A DNA stretch of 64,000 nt, taken from the NCBI GenBank assembly GCA_030374765.1, contig JARGXX010000016.1, forward strand, positions 496,001 to 560,000. The letters are read 5' to 3'. This DNA comes from Agarophyton chilense. Lineage: Eukaryota > Rhodophyta > Florideophyceae > Gracilariales > Gracilariaceae. The position numbers were made by a program, and so were the translations under genes. The notes under the pieces were generated by a model, which worked only from the letters and a program-made list of their open reading frames with translations, was not told the DNA's origin and made no database searches. This document shows positions 53,348-63,100 of this stretch, piece after piece. Numbering within the stretch: position 1 is the first letter of the stretch; the number at the start of each line of letters is the position of its first letter.

Positions 53348-54388
53348 TCTCCAACTACTAAAGCACATGTTTGTGTGTGTGTGTGTGTGTGTGTCGCTGC
53401 GTGTGATACGAATGGGCCACTTGGCCGCGGAACAAGAGTGCCATGGCATAGGATTGGTCAACAGCGACACACGTGTAACATTTGACCAATAGCGTGCCGT
53501 CGCACTAGGCTGTGCGGAAGAACAGTGCTGAGGGTGACACGTGTGTATTATTTGACCAATCGCGTGCCGTTGCACACCTTGCTCCGGGACAACTCCAAGA
53601 GCAGGGTTTTCTACCCTGCTCCGGGACAACTCCAAGAGCAGAGTTTCCCCACCCCGCTCCGGAACGAGTCCAAGAGCAGGGTTTCGCACCCCGCTCCAAG
53701 ACAAGTCCAAGAGCAGGGTTTTTCCAACCCGCTCCAGGAGAAGTGCAGAGAGCAGGCTTTCTCACACACCGCGTATGACTGCAATGACGCCTCATTGCGC
53801 GCCCACTACTGGGCACACAGTTGCGCAAACTTTCGGTGCTAGGTGAAATTTAGATGGGGACGCGGTGAGACGTCCACAGGCACCAACGTGGTCTTTTGAC
53901 ACTATCATGCCGACCGTACCTTCAACCGATGCAGCCGAAGCTCGCCGAAGGCAACAGTGCGAGCGTGCTGCCGTACGACTAAGAGCTGAAACTTCAGAAA
54001 AGGCCGAAGAACGCAGGCCTTGCAACCGAGAACGCGCTAGAATTCGGCGCGCACGCCAAACCGAAGACCACCGCTTCATAACACAGGCGATAGATCGGGA
54101 TCTTTCGCAGAAACGAAGAGCCCAAGAATCGGAGCTACAACAGATGACCAGACTTGACGCCCTACATGCTACATCCCAGGCAGCAAGAGCACAGGGAACC
54201 ACACCTGTTCGATCAACACGCCGAGCTGCCTATTGCTCTGATATGCGTGATGTTAGTACATAAGCACCAACGTTGTCTTTTGACGCTATCATGCCGACCG
54301 TACCTTGCACCGATGCAGCCGAAGCTCGCGGAAGGCAACAGTGCGAGCGTGCTGCTGTACGACGAAGAGCTGAAACTTCAGAACAGGC
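53348..54388 (+). repeat. Satellite monomer A3 (truncated by LTR insertion)
   Basis: It matches A2 to about 53720, then diverges. It contains a less decayed STPR-like frame and, at about 54264-54384, a second partial copy of the block seen at 53880-54000. It is interrupted at 54388/54389 by the Ty3-type LTR. Confidence 0.85.
53907..54263 (+). CDS. STPR-like Arg/Glu-rich repeat protein fragment (118 aa)
   Basis: An ATG-started frame inside monomer A3 begins MPTVPSTDAAEARRRQQCER and continues with an AETSEKAEERR and RERARIRRARQ pattern. This resembles the 23-residue Arg-rich STPR repeats of DNA-binding proteins (FMBP-1 type) and the similar repeats found in some Helitron-encoded proteins. In A1 and A2 the equivalent frame stops after EARRRQ at a TAG where A3 has CAG. 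Only about two repeats are visible. It may be a remnant of the gene that once occupied each monomer; expression is unproven. Confidence 0.35.
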   Translation: MPTVPSTDAAEARRRQQCERAAVRLRAETSEKAEERRPCNRERARIRRARQTEDHRFITQAIDRDLSQKRRAQESELQQMTRLDALHATSQAARAQGTTPVRSTRRAAYCSDMRDVST

Positions 54389-55252
54389 TGTAGGACAATG
54401 CCCCCAAGGGGGAAAACCCACGAAGACGTCCGGATCTTCCTCTCACGAGGTAACCGGCGCGGTAGAGCCCTCCCAGGGATCGACGCGCAATGCCGGGTGT
54501 AAGCCGGAGCTGAACCGTCGCGACGGGCGCAGGGAGGCTGAAAGAAGCCGAGAATATCCGCCGAAGCGGTGCTTGCGTATCCTCTGAGGAGGCAAAACCC
54601 ACGAGAGTGGGGACCACGACAGGTGTCAGTGCGAGCCGCAAGAGCGGGAATTGCCCAATGAAGGGGAGGAAAAGGGAAGGAAAATGGGAACGGAGGCAAG
54701 AGGGCGAGGTTGACCACGAGTCGCAAGAGGAGACTCGGGAATAGCCGGCACTGCCGGGTGTAGCAAACCGTATACACGGGCGGAACCACGAAAGTGGGAA
54801 TAGATACCCAACACACGAAGGCTGCTTGAACGTCCAAGGGGGTTGGGAAGCCGTGCACCACGGGAAATCCCTCCGTAAGGAGTTTTATATCCGCGCAGGC
54901 GGTTCGACCCAGAGCCAAGATCTGGAAGACCAAGATCACCCTTGTTGGGCAGACTTTACTGGACCGGCGGCCGCGAGGCCGGCGGCCTAAGTACTGTAGT
55001 CACCGTAGAATAGAATAAATAAAGTCTATCCTAAATAGGTAAATGTCCGTCTAATAAAAGGGGCCAATCTGGCGGCCACGTGTCGCGCGGGCGCTGCGGC
55101 CACGTGTATGGCACCCGGTCCCGCCGGTGCATCACCGGCGTTCCGGCCATCGCCGTGAAAACGGATTACTCCTACTCATAACGAGGTTGCACGCCGGAGG
55201 CTCCGGAAAAAACTTAAGTCCCGAAAAACCTCCCTGGAGGACGTTGCTCTTC
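54389..55252 (-). repeat. 3' LTR of the Ty3/gypsy element (about 0.86 kb)
   Basis: In plus orientation it runs from TGTAGGACAA to GCTCTTCA, that is TG...CA ends. It is followed by TATCCCCCCCCTTAAGA, the complement of a polypurine tract, which fixes the element on the minus strand. It is packed with short hairpins such as CCCCCAAGGGGG and CCACGAAAGTGG. A diverged solo copy lies at 42896-43784. Confidence 0.82.
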
Positions 55253-55270
55253 ATATCCCCCCCCTTAAGA
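55253..55270 (-). other. Polypurine tract of the Ty3/gypsy element
   Basis: On the minus strand this reads as a purine run with eight consecutive G directly abutting the LTR. It is the expected primer site for plus-strand synthesis in LTR elements. Confidence 0.7.
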
Positions 55271-55300
55271 CAGGGCGAACACGTCGAAGAGGAAGTCGGC

Positions 55301-57094
55301 ATGGCAGCTCGTCATGATAAGAGCGCGTCCGACACCGGGTCTCCGGAAACCAACACACCTTCACCAAGGATCCCACGCACGCCCTCCGCATCCGATTCCA
55401 ACAACAGCACACCAACACGCACCATGTCCAACCCCGACCGTCATAACACATCCGCGACTCCCGCCCTTGGCGGTTCCACCGGCTTCCGGTCCGCGCCTCA
55501 CCCGGGGGATGTTACCAACCGAACTCCGGCCGTCAACCTCGCGTACGAAGACCACCGTATTGGCGCCCGCTTTCGCGGACAGGCGGACCCACCGCAGTGG
55601 CCGACCTACGACGCCCTTGTGGGTGCAAATCCGAGAACTCGGCATGGATCCGCGAGGTTGCGGTATGCGCCTTGGTTTCAGCCATTGGCTGTCCGCGACG
55701 AGGATTTGATCCAATCCTACACCGATAATTCGGAGATGCTCCCGAGCGACCTGCCCGGCGTGGTGACCCTGTCCTGGGATTGGCGTAATCGTATCGCCAT
55801 CCCGGTACACCACATACTCCGCCGACGCGGTGAATCCTCTGCGGAGTCTCAAGCCGCGCTTGTGCGGATCGCTTATTTCAGGCACCATCGGGCGCCTTTC
55901 GAGTTCCTGATACCGCCAGAGATCGAATTCGACGTCCACCTTTACCGCACTCGCGGGGAAATGTCGTACTGTGACCGTCTTAACGGATTGGAAACCCTCG
56001 CTTGGAGGGGCACACCGATCGCTCGGCAAGAAGCCCTTTGCTGGGCACGACCGATTCTTCGGGCAGAGTTCTGCTACCAACCGCGGCAGTCGCGCTCGAA
56101 CTTCCTTCATAACTTCATCCGCGATGAGCGGCGTTGGCGGGCCCGGACCGGGTATTTCGTACCGTACCAAAACACGGAGATTGAGCCCATCGCGCCTGCT
56201 CACCGACGTGGTCGGTACGTCAGTCTCCCAGACTGGTGGTCCTCCTTGGAGGCGTGCTGGGGTTGCTTCGTTGAGCTGCCCCCAGTAGTCACCTATGTAG
56301 GGTCGTCGTTCTTGAACGATCCCCAGTCGGGGTGGTGGTCCGTCGTGGTAAGCGAATGGGCCGTCCGCACTGCGGCTTTTATCCTCGCTGAGGCGTACGA
56401 CCAATACCGATTGTGGTACGTGCCACCGCGTGTGCGGGCTGCGATCCGTCGTTTGGGCATGCGCATCCCCCTCAGGGGCGAGGCGAACGAAGAAGAGATG
56501 CTGGGCCTCCTCGACTTTGTGGAGGGGGTCCAGTGGGATGAGGTCCCGCTGGAGAACTCCCAACGCATTCAACCGCGTCGCAGGTCTGGCCCCGGACTCG
56601 GGAGGAATACCGCGCTAGCGGGGGATTTCGTCTACTTCGACCCCTGGGAGTACCACGAGATCAGCCGCGAGGAAGCGGAAGCCAACCGGCATTCGCCGCG
56701 TGAAGTCCCGGCCGACCACCCGCGAGGGTATGTCGACTCGAGCGACTATTACCGCGACTATGCGGATGGTGACCCGATGGTCGACAACGAACCGGAGGAT
56801 CCGGGTTACGCTCCGATGGAGGATGACGGGTCCGGCGAGGCCGGTGAGGAGTCCGTTGAATACGGTGGTGCGGCTCCGTCCGGGGCTACTGATGCCGTGC
56901 GAACGGATTCCTATCCGACTCCATCGGTGGCGGGCCCGCCCGCAACCGTCGCTGGCGCGGAGCGGGGCGAGGTCATCGCGCGCTTCCTTCGGGAGGTGGG
57001 GCTTCGCCCTTCCGAGATCTCGGGTGATGTGGCCGCCATGTGGGATGCCTTAGCCAACCGCCTGGGCGGAGGTCCACCTCGTGCGGAGGAATGA
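55301..57094 (+). CDS. Antisense accessory ORF of the Ty3/gypsy element (597 aa)
   Basis: An uninterrupted frame starts at ATG 55301 (the frame extends to 55127, but only from GTG inside the LTR). It lies opposite in strand to gag-pol, between the polypurine tract and the integrase end. The product has a Ser/Thr/Pro-rich first ~80 residues, then a globular Trp/Tyr/Arg-rich middle (about 90-440, for example WFQPLAVRDEDLIQSYTDNS and PDWWSSLEACWGCFVELPPV). It ends with an acidic, low-complexity tail and a short helix (RFLREVGLRPSEISGDVAAM). I recognise no family; it is not an envelope or a known gag. Antisense ORFs at this place are known in some plant elements such as Grande, but their roles are unresolved. 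The LTR presumably supplies an antisense promoter. Confidence 0.72.
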   Translation: MAARHDKSASDTGSPETNTPSPRIPRTPSASDSNNSTPTRTMSNPDRHNTSATPALGGSTGFRSAPHPGDVTNRTPAVNLAYEDHRIGARFRGQADPPQWPTYDALVGANPRTRHGSARLRYAPWFQPLAVRDEDLIQSYTDNSEMLPSDLPGVVTLSWDWRNRIAIPVHHILRRRGESSAESQAALVRIAYFRHHRAPFEFLIPPEIEFDVHLYRTRGEMSYCDRLNGLETLAWRGTPIARQEALCWARPILRAEFCYQPRQSRSNFLHNFIRDERRWRARTGYFVPYQNTEIEPIAPAHRRGRYVSLPDWWSSLEACWGCFVELPPVVTYVGSSFLNDPQSGWWSVVVSEWAVRTAAFILAEAYDQYRLWYVPPRVRAAIRRLGMRIPLRGEANEEEMLGLLDFVEGVQWDEVPLENSQRIQPRRRSGPGLGRNTALAGDFVYFDPWEYHEISREEAEANRHSPREVPADHPRGYVDSSDYYRDYADGDPMVDNEPEDPGYAPMEDDGSGEAGEESVEYGGAAPSGATDAVRTDSYPTPSVAGPPATVAGAERGEVIARFLREVGLRPSEISGDVAAMWDALANRLGGGPPRAEE

Positions 57095-57153
57095 CCGGAG
57101 CTTCCCGTAGAATGTAGGGCGGCGCCCCTAGGGCGCCCTTGCCATTAGTGAGA

Positions 57154-57159
57154 AATAAA
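57154..57159 (+). terminator. Candidate polyadenylation signal of the antisense ORF
   Basis: AATAAA lies 60 bases after the antisense stop codon. A perfect 7-base-arm hairpin (GGCGCCC / GGGCGCC, loop CTA) at 57121-57137 precedes it. The spacing fits a eukaryotic mRNA 3' end. Confidence 0.45.
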
Positions 57160-60100
57160 AGAAGAGGGTCGCCTTTCCGACGCCCTTTCCCAAGTCCACT
57201 TCTTTCTTTCCGGAGTACCGGCCTTCAACCGGGGTTCCGGCGTTGCAGGGAACCAGCCTAGCTGTGAGTCCCGTGGTTAACGGTGGCCGCTTCTCGCGCG
57301 GACCAGGTTACTGGCACGACCACCAACGAGGTTGGGATAGTATGAGCGGTTGCTTCCTTCCCCGTGTTGGGGCATGGACGGAGATGGCGCGTGGCGCCAT
57401 CAGCCATTCCATTCCGTGTTCACGGTTTATCTTTCTTGGGCGTTTACCAGCGTGGCTGGGAGTGCGGTCCCCGCAAGGCGGTGGTATCGCATTACCGCAG
57501 AGCGCGGGAGGTGCTCGATGGGCTCCGGGGTGTCCCACTCCGGCCCGTATCCGTACCAGCGGGTCCGGTACTGGAGCACCCCGTGCCCATCGTAGCTATG
57601 TCCGACGATTCGGTCGAGGACGTACTCCTGCACGTAAACTTGCCGGCCTTGCGGGGTGGTGGTGACCCAAGCCTCAGCGCCGCGTGGTGCTGGGCTCGTC
57701 GTCGCCTGTTCCGGGTCACCCGGTTTGTCATTCCGCTCTGCGGTTGTTGCCGGGTTGCCGAGGCGGCCGTACCGCTTCGCGGAAGTTGCCGGCGCGGCCG
57801 GCTTGTGTTTCCGCTGGGCGGTAGGGGCTTCCCTGAAGTCCGCTCTTACCGCGAGTTTGCGGGGGTCCTTCCGTCTTGGTGACGGTTCGCCGGAGGCCTC
57901 CGCTTGATTTGCGGCATGCGGCGTTCCCATTGGTGGGCAGTTTCCGCCGTGCAGTGCGCCGCGGGCGGTGAGTGGTTCACCGTCCCGGCGGTCCGCCTCC
58001 GCGGGGTGGCTATCAGCCAATGACCGGGATGCCGGGTGCCCATTGGTCCGATCTCCCGCCCGGGTCACGTGACCTTGAGAACGGGTGGTCGGGCCGTCGC
58101 GGACGGTTGGCTCCGATTGTTCGGCAAGGGAGGCGGTTTTCGACTTGTCGTCGCGCCCCTTTTCCCCCATGGGGTTCGTACCGTTCTCAACGGAGTGGCT
58201 CGCTAGACCTGCTTGCGCAGCGCCCGCCGGAGTACCGTTGTCGACCGAAACGCTCGGTGTGCGACCGCGAATGCGCGGGGAGCCCTTAGTTACTTCCACG
58301 CGATGCGGAGCGTCCGTAGGGTCTCGCTTCCCGGCTTCGGGTCTTCGAGCGCCTTGGTTCCCCTTGCGGGGTTGCGTGGCGGTCGGATTGACCGCCGCGT
58401 CCCGCGGGAGCGGAGTAACGTCCGGCGACGATGCTGGATGCCCGCTCGGGGGCCTTGCCCGGGGTGTCCGGTTAAACTTCCGTTGCGACGGCGATGCTTC
58501 CGCGATTGAGCGGGTCCCCTCCCCCTCCTTAGACGTAGCGATGGGTGATGGTGGGCTAACCGCATGGCGGGTATAAATACCGCTGCGCGGCGCCCGTAAG
58601 GGTAGCTGGCCGCGAGGGCCAGGTGTTTCCGGCATTGCCGGTGGTTTCGATAAAGTCGGTATATCGGAGAGACCCCGTGAAGGGTGCGGTACCACGGCGG
58701 GGCGTGGTGCCACCGTTGTACCCGTGGTATCCGAGGCCGTTTCGACGGGGGCTGATGCGGTTTCCGCCTGCGGCGTAAACGAACGCCCAGTGCGTAACGA
58801 AGGCGTTCGCAACCGTGAAAGCGGTGATCTTCCGTAAAGGTACGGTGCGCACCAGCTTCGAAAAGCGGTCAGTGATAACCAAGAGGAACTTGTTTCCCTT
58901 GCGCGTCTTGAGTAGAGGCCCGAGAATGTCGATTGCGACAAACTCGAGGGGCGCCCTTGCGGGGAAAAGCTTCATCCGTTTGGAGTGCTTCCGGAGTTTC
59001 ACCCGGTTCTTTGCGCATTGGGTGCAGAACTGCACCGTAGCGTAGCAATCAACCGCCATAGCGGGCCAATAAAAGTCCCTTCGCAGGGTTAGATAAAGTT
59101 TTCTCCCACCGGAGTGAGGGTCGGGTAGTGTGAGAGGTGGAGCACCCTGGTTTGCAGGGTGTGGGGGACCACGATCTGGGATCGGTGGTCCACCGTCCGG
59201 ACGAGGTAACCGATGTCGTTTACCTCGAACGGGAGATCCTCTCCACCGTTTAGGCGGGCCCGTATGCGCGTGCAGAACGGGTCGCCGAACTGTTCTCGGA
59301 TCATCTCCTCGGTGGAGATGGGTACAAAGGTCCCGGGTACGGGTGTTTCATTCTCGCGCGCTGCGAGTAGCTCATCCATTTCCATGGTGTCTTCCCCGGT
59401 TTCGGGCCAATCCGACTCCGTCGGTGTTTCCCCTTCCAAGGTAAAGCACGGGATCTCGTCGACCTCCGGGTCGGCAAGTGCTTCGCCTGTCGTAGGTAAT
59501 CGAGAGAGGGCGTCTGCTTGGGTGTTCTGGACACCCTTTTTGTAGACGACCTCGAAGTCGAATTCCGCTAAGCGGAGGCGCCACCGCATTAAGCGGCCAG
59601 AAGAATCTGCGATGTTCAGCAGCCACCTCAACGAGGCATGGTCCGTGTACACGGTGAAATGAACGCCCATGAGGTATGGGCGCAGAATGGATAGCGCCCA
59701 GACCACTGCGAGGCACTCCTTCTCGGTGACCGAGTAGTTGCGCTCGTGGACGTTCAGCGTGCGGGACCAATAGCCAATTGGTTTGCGTTCCCCCTCGGGG
59801 GTGGTTTGGAACAGTGCGCAGCCCACCTGGTGGTCGCTGGCGTCGGTGTCGATGGAGTAGGGAAGCCCAAGTTTGGGCAAGGATAGGATGGGAGCTGTCG
59901 TAACTGCCTTAATCAAGGAGCGAAAAGATTCCAACTGATCGGTGGTGAATGGCGCCAGCTTCGGTGGCTGGCCCTTCCGCAGTAGCGTGTTTAGCGGAGC
60001 GGCGGTATCCGAGAAACTCGGTATAAACCGTCGATAGACGTTGACCAGACCTAAAAAGGATCGGAGCTCCGTTTGAGTACGGGGCTCCTTCGCCTCGCAG

Positions 60101-63100
60101 AGGGACTTGATACGAACTTGTTCGATCATTAACCGTCCTGGACGGATGACGTGCCCGAGATACTTCACCGTATCGGTGAAGAACTCGCACTTCCTCAACT
60201 TGAGGGTTATTCCTGCGTCTCGCAGTACGGTCATCACGTCCCGCACGTGGGTCAGGTGATCGTCCAGGTTTCTGGAAAAGACAATGATGTCGTCCAAGTA
60301 GACAAGGCACGTGCGCCACTTGAAACGCGACATCAGTATGTCTATCGCCCTTTGAAAGGTGGCCGGTGCATTGGTTAAACCAAACGGCATCCGCTTGAAG
60401 CGGTAGGAACCCGAGTGGCAAACAAACGCGGTTTTGTCTCGGTCCTCTTCCCGGACTGGGACTTGCCAGTAGCCCCAGTTAGCATCCAGAGCCGTAAACA
60501 CGGTAGCGTCCCCGAGCGAGTCTATACACTCGTCCATGCGCGGAATCGGGCAGGTGTCCCTCACGGTGACGGCATTGAGGCGGCGGTAGTCAACGCAAAA
60601 CCGCCACGTGCCGTCAGCCTTGAGGGCCAGCACCACCGGTGAAGCCCAAGGAGATTGGGCGGGCTCGATGACTCCAGCACGGAGCATCTTGTCCACCTGA
60701 AATTCTTCCTCCCCCCGAGCTTTCGGTCCCGCCCTGTAAGGGGGTTGTGCAACCGGACGTGCGTCCGGTAGCAAGTCTATCCGATGTTCGGTTGTATTGA
60801 TCTCACCCAGTGAGCCGTCCCACATTGTGGTAAATTCGCGTAGCATTCCGCGTAAGCGGTCCCGGTGTGAGACCGGTACATGACTCAGGTCCAGGTCCTC
60901 GAGGGCCTTGATCAAGTCTATCTTATCGTAGATCGTGGGCTGTGCCCTGGTGTCAGGTGTGGGAACCGACGAGGTCGGAAATGCATCCGTCTTGACGGTT
61001 TTATCGAGCGCCAACTGCTGTGCCTCCCCGGAGGTTTCTGCACCGGATACCGGGAGACCATCCTCGGTAGAGGGAGTTATTCCGAGTACTTCGGCAGCCG
61101 TCACCTTTGTAGGGAGCATCGCGAGCGGGTGTGGCGTCACAGACCCAACGACTTGGTTCTTTGCCAGCGTCTGGGGAGCCTTTCCCAGATTGGCAACCAA
61201 CACCCTGAAAGGGGAATTCGGCGTGACTTGCACGATTCCGTTCGCAACGGTTAGCTGAAATTTCTCGTACAACGAGGGCAAGGGCTGAACAACCCGAAGA
61301 CCGTGTTGACGGGAATTGACTGAAACCATAACCTGGCTCTCCGGGGGTATGGTGACTGACGAGGCAACGCGTAACTTCGTAGAATCACGGTTCGCCGGTG
61401 TGGGTTCCTGCGCAGCAGGTAGAGGAACGTGTTTCCTCGATGCCCGCTTCAGCGGTTGACGAACAATGGGGACGGTCGATCCGTCCTCAAGTTCCACCTG
61501 CTTAAGGCGTGGGCGGATGGCGTCGACAAACCTGTCGCAGTAGTCACATCCCAGTATAACTGGCGCGGCCAGCGAGCGGCACACAATAAAAGTTAGTTTA
61601 ACCACCATCCGCCCTAGCCTGACGACCAGGTCGATCACACCAGCCGTTTTCAACGGGTTGTTATTGGCGTCCGACACGTCGGGTACCGTTTCAGAACGGA
61701 TAAGTAACCGCAATGGCGGGGGTAAAACCGATTCCACAATAAAGTTCGGCCCAGCACCTGTATCTAGGACAGTGAGATGTCTCACTATAAACTGCGTGTG
61801 CAGACCAAGGTCAGCGTAAACCTTGTAGTTACGCTTGGCCATTACCGAGACTCTATCCGGGATCCGGTTATTTCTAATCCGTATCCACGGTCGACGCAAA
61901 ACACCGAGGTGTTTAGAGTCCGCGTCTGCGGTGTCCTTCCTTGTCAGGATTTTCACCGGGGAGCGAGGCATCGGCGCCTCGGGCGTCGTCAGCCTCAACT
62001 CTGAGGACGCCTCTCCCGAAGGGGAGACTCCCTCTATTCTTTTCCCTATACAGGGTCCTGGTCGGGCGAAGGCCCGACTTCCTCGGCAACGAGTGCATGA
62101 TTCCGTTGCACGGTAGCTACCGCAGGAGCGGGTTGAGATCCACCAGCGTGGTTTGGCGCTGGTGCGGCGCGTGCCGGCTGAGCCGGTTTGTACCGAGAAT
62201 TCGGAGTGTGAGCCAATGCGTTGGGGAAGTCCGTCTTCGCGCGGAGATATGACGTGAGTGGCACGGAGCCCTTCTCCTGCGGGGAGAGGGCTTCGTAATT
62301 ATCCACCACTCGCGCCATATCGCGTAGCGATAAAAGGCATTGCGGGGAGGTGTGCCCGCGCTCGTAGCACAAGTGGCACACCAACGTCACTCCCGCGTTT
62401 CGCGGTACGGAATTCCGAGCATCGGTGTATCTTCCGGGTTCCCGGTTTCCAACCCATCCAGGGCGCTGACTTCGTGTCATTCCGTTCGAGTACGGCATAC
62501 GGGGGGCCGGAGTGCGGCGGTCATTAAGATAAAAGACCTGCCCGTTCTCCGTGTCCCTTGCGGTTGAGTCAACCGAGCCATCCGTCGTAGACGGTAATTC
62601 CGTTGTCGGAATAGATAAGCCATCGTGATGGATGACATTCATATTGTCATAACTCTGTTTGGGGATGCCATCCGTCGCAAATAACGGTGAAGAAGAGTCC
62701 GACTCAAGCAGCAGAGCCTTAGCGGCCTTCGACCGGGTTCCCGGATTGCGTGCCCGTAGTGCATCTCCCTCTGCGCGGGCAAACTGTACGAGTTAAAGGT
62801 AGGTTACCTTCGGCTCTTGTTCCCTGTAACAGGCGACAAGAGTCTTGATGGCTGGATCCAAGGCATCAAGGAACATCGTACAGCGTTCCCCAGCGGGGTA
62901 TACATTACCACAACGGTGGAAAGCCTTATTCAGGCGTACCGAGTAATCGGTCTCGAGCTCGCCGGAGCGTTGTCGAGTGTCTCGCAAAGCGAGTATCGCC
63001 GCTTGTATCGCGGTGTTGGTTGCGTAGGAACGCAGGAGGTACTGCACGGCCTCGGGCCAGCAGGTCACACCTCCTTCGGAGGCTCGCGACGAGCCCCGAA

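Larger units (their letters stand above)
45890..54388 (+). repeat. Higher-order tandem array, A-B-A-B-A monomers
   Basis: Five monomers of about 1.85 kb in two diverged types alternate (A1, B1, A2, B2, partial A3). The A+B period is 3,723-3,727 bases, and the second period is almost an exact copy of the first apart from microsatellite length and the first ~300 bases of A1. Every monomer starts with TCTAACTACTAA-like sequence, a (GT)n tract and TCGCTGCGTGTGATACGAAT. The left end abuts the fold-back element and the right end is cut by a Ty3-type LTR. No ATG-started gene of convincing length is seen except the short STPR-like frame in A3. Confidence 0.92.

Noticed and set aside
55361-56572. 403-codon minus-strand frame opposite the antisense ORF
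   Set aside because: It lies in the sense direction of the retroelement but shows no gag, pol or envelope similarity and is low in domain-like sequence; it appears to be a shadow of the 597-codon ORF in GC-rich DNA.
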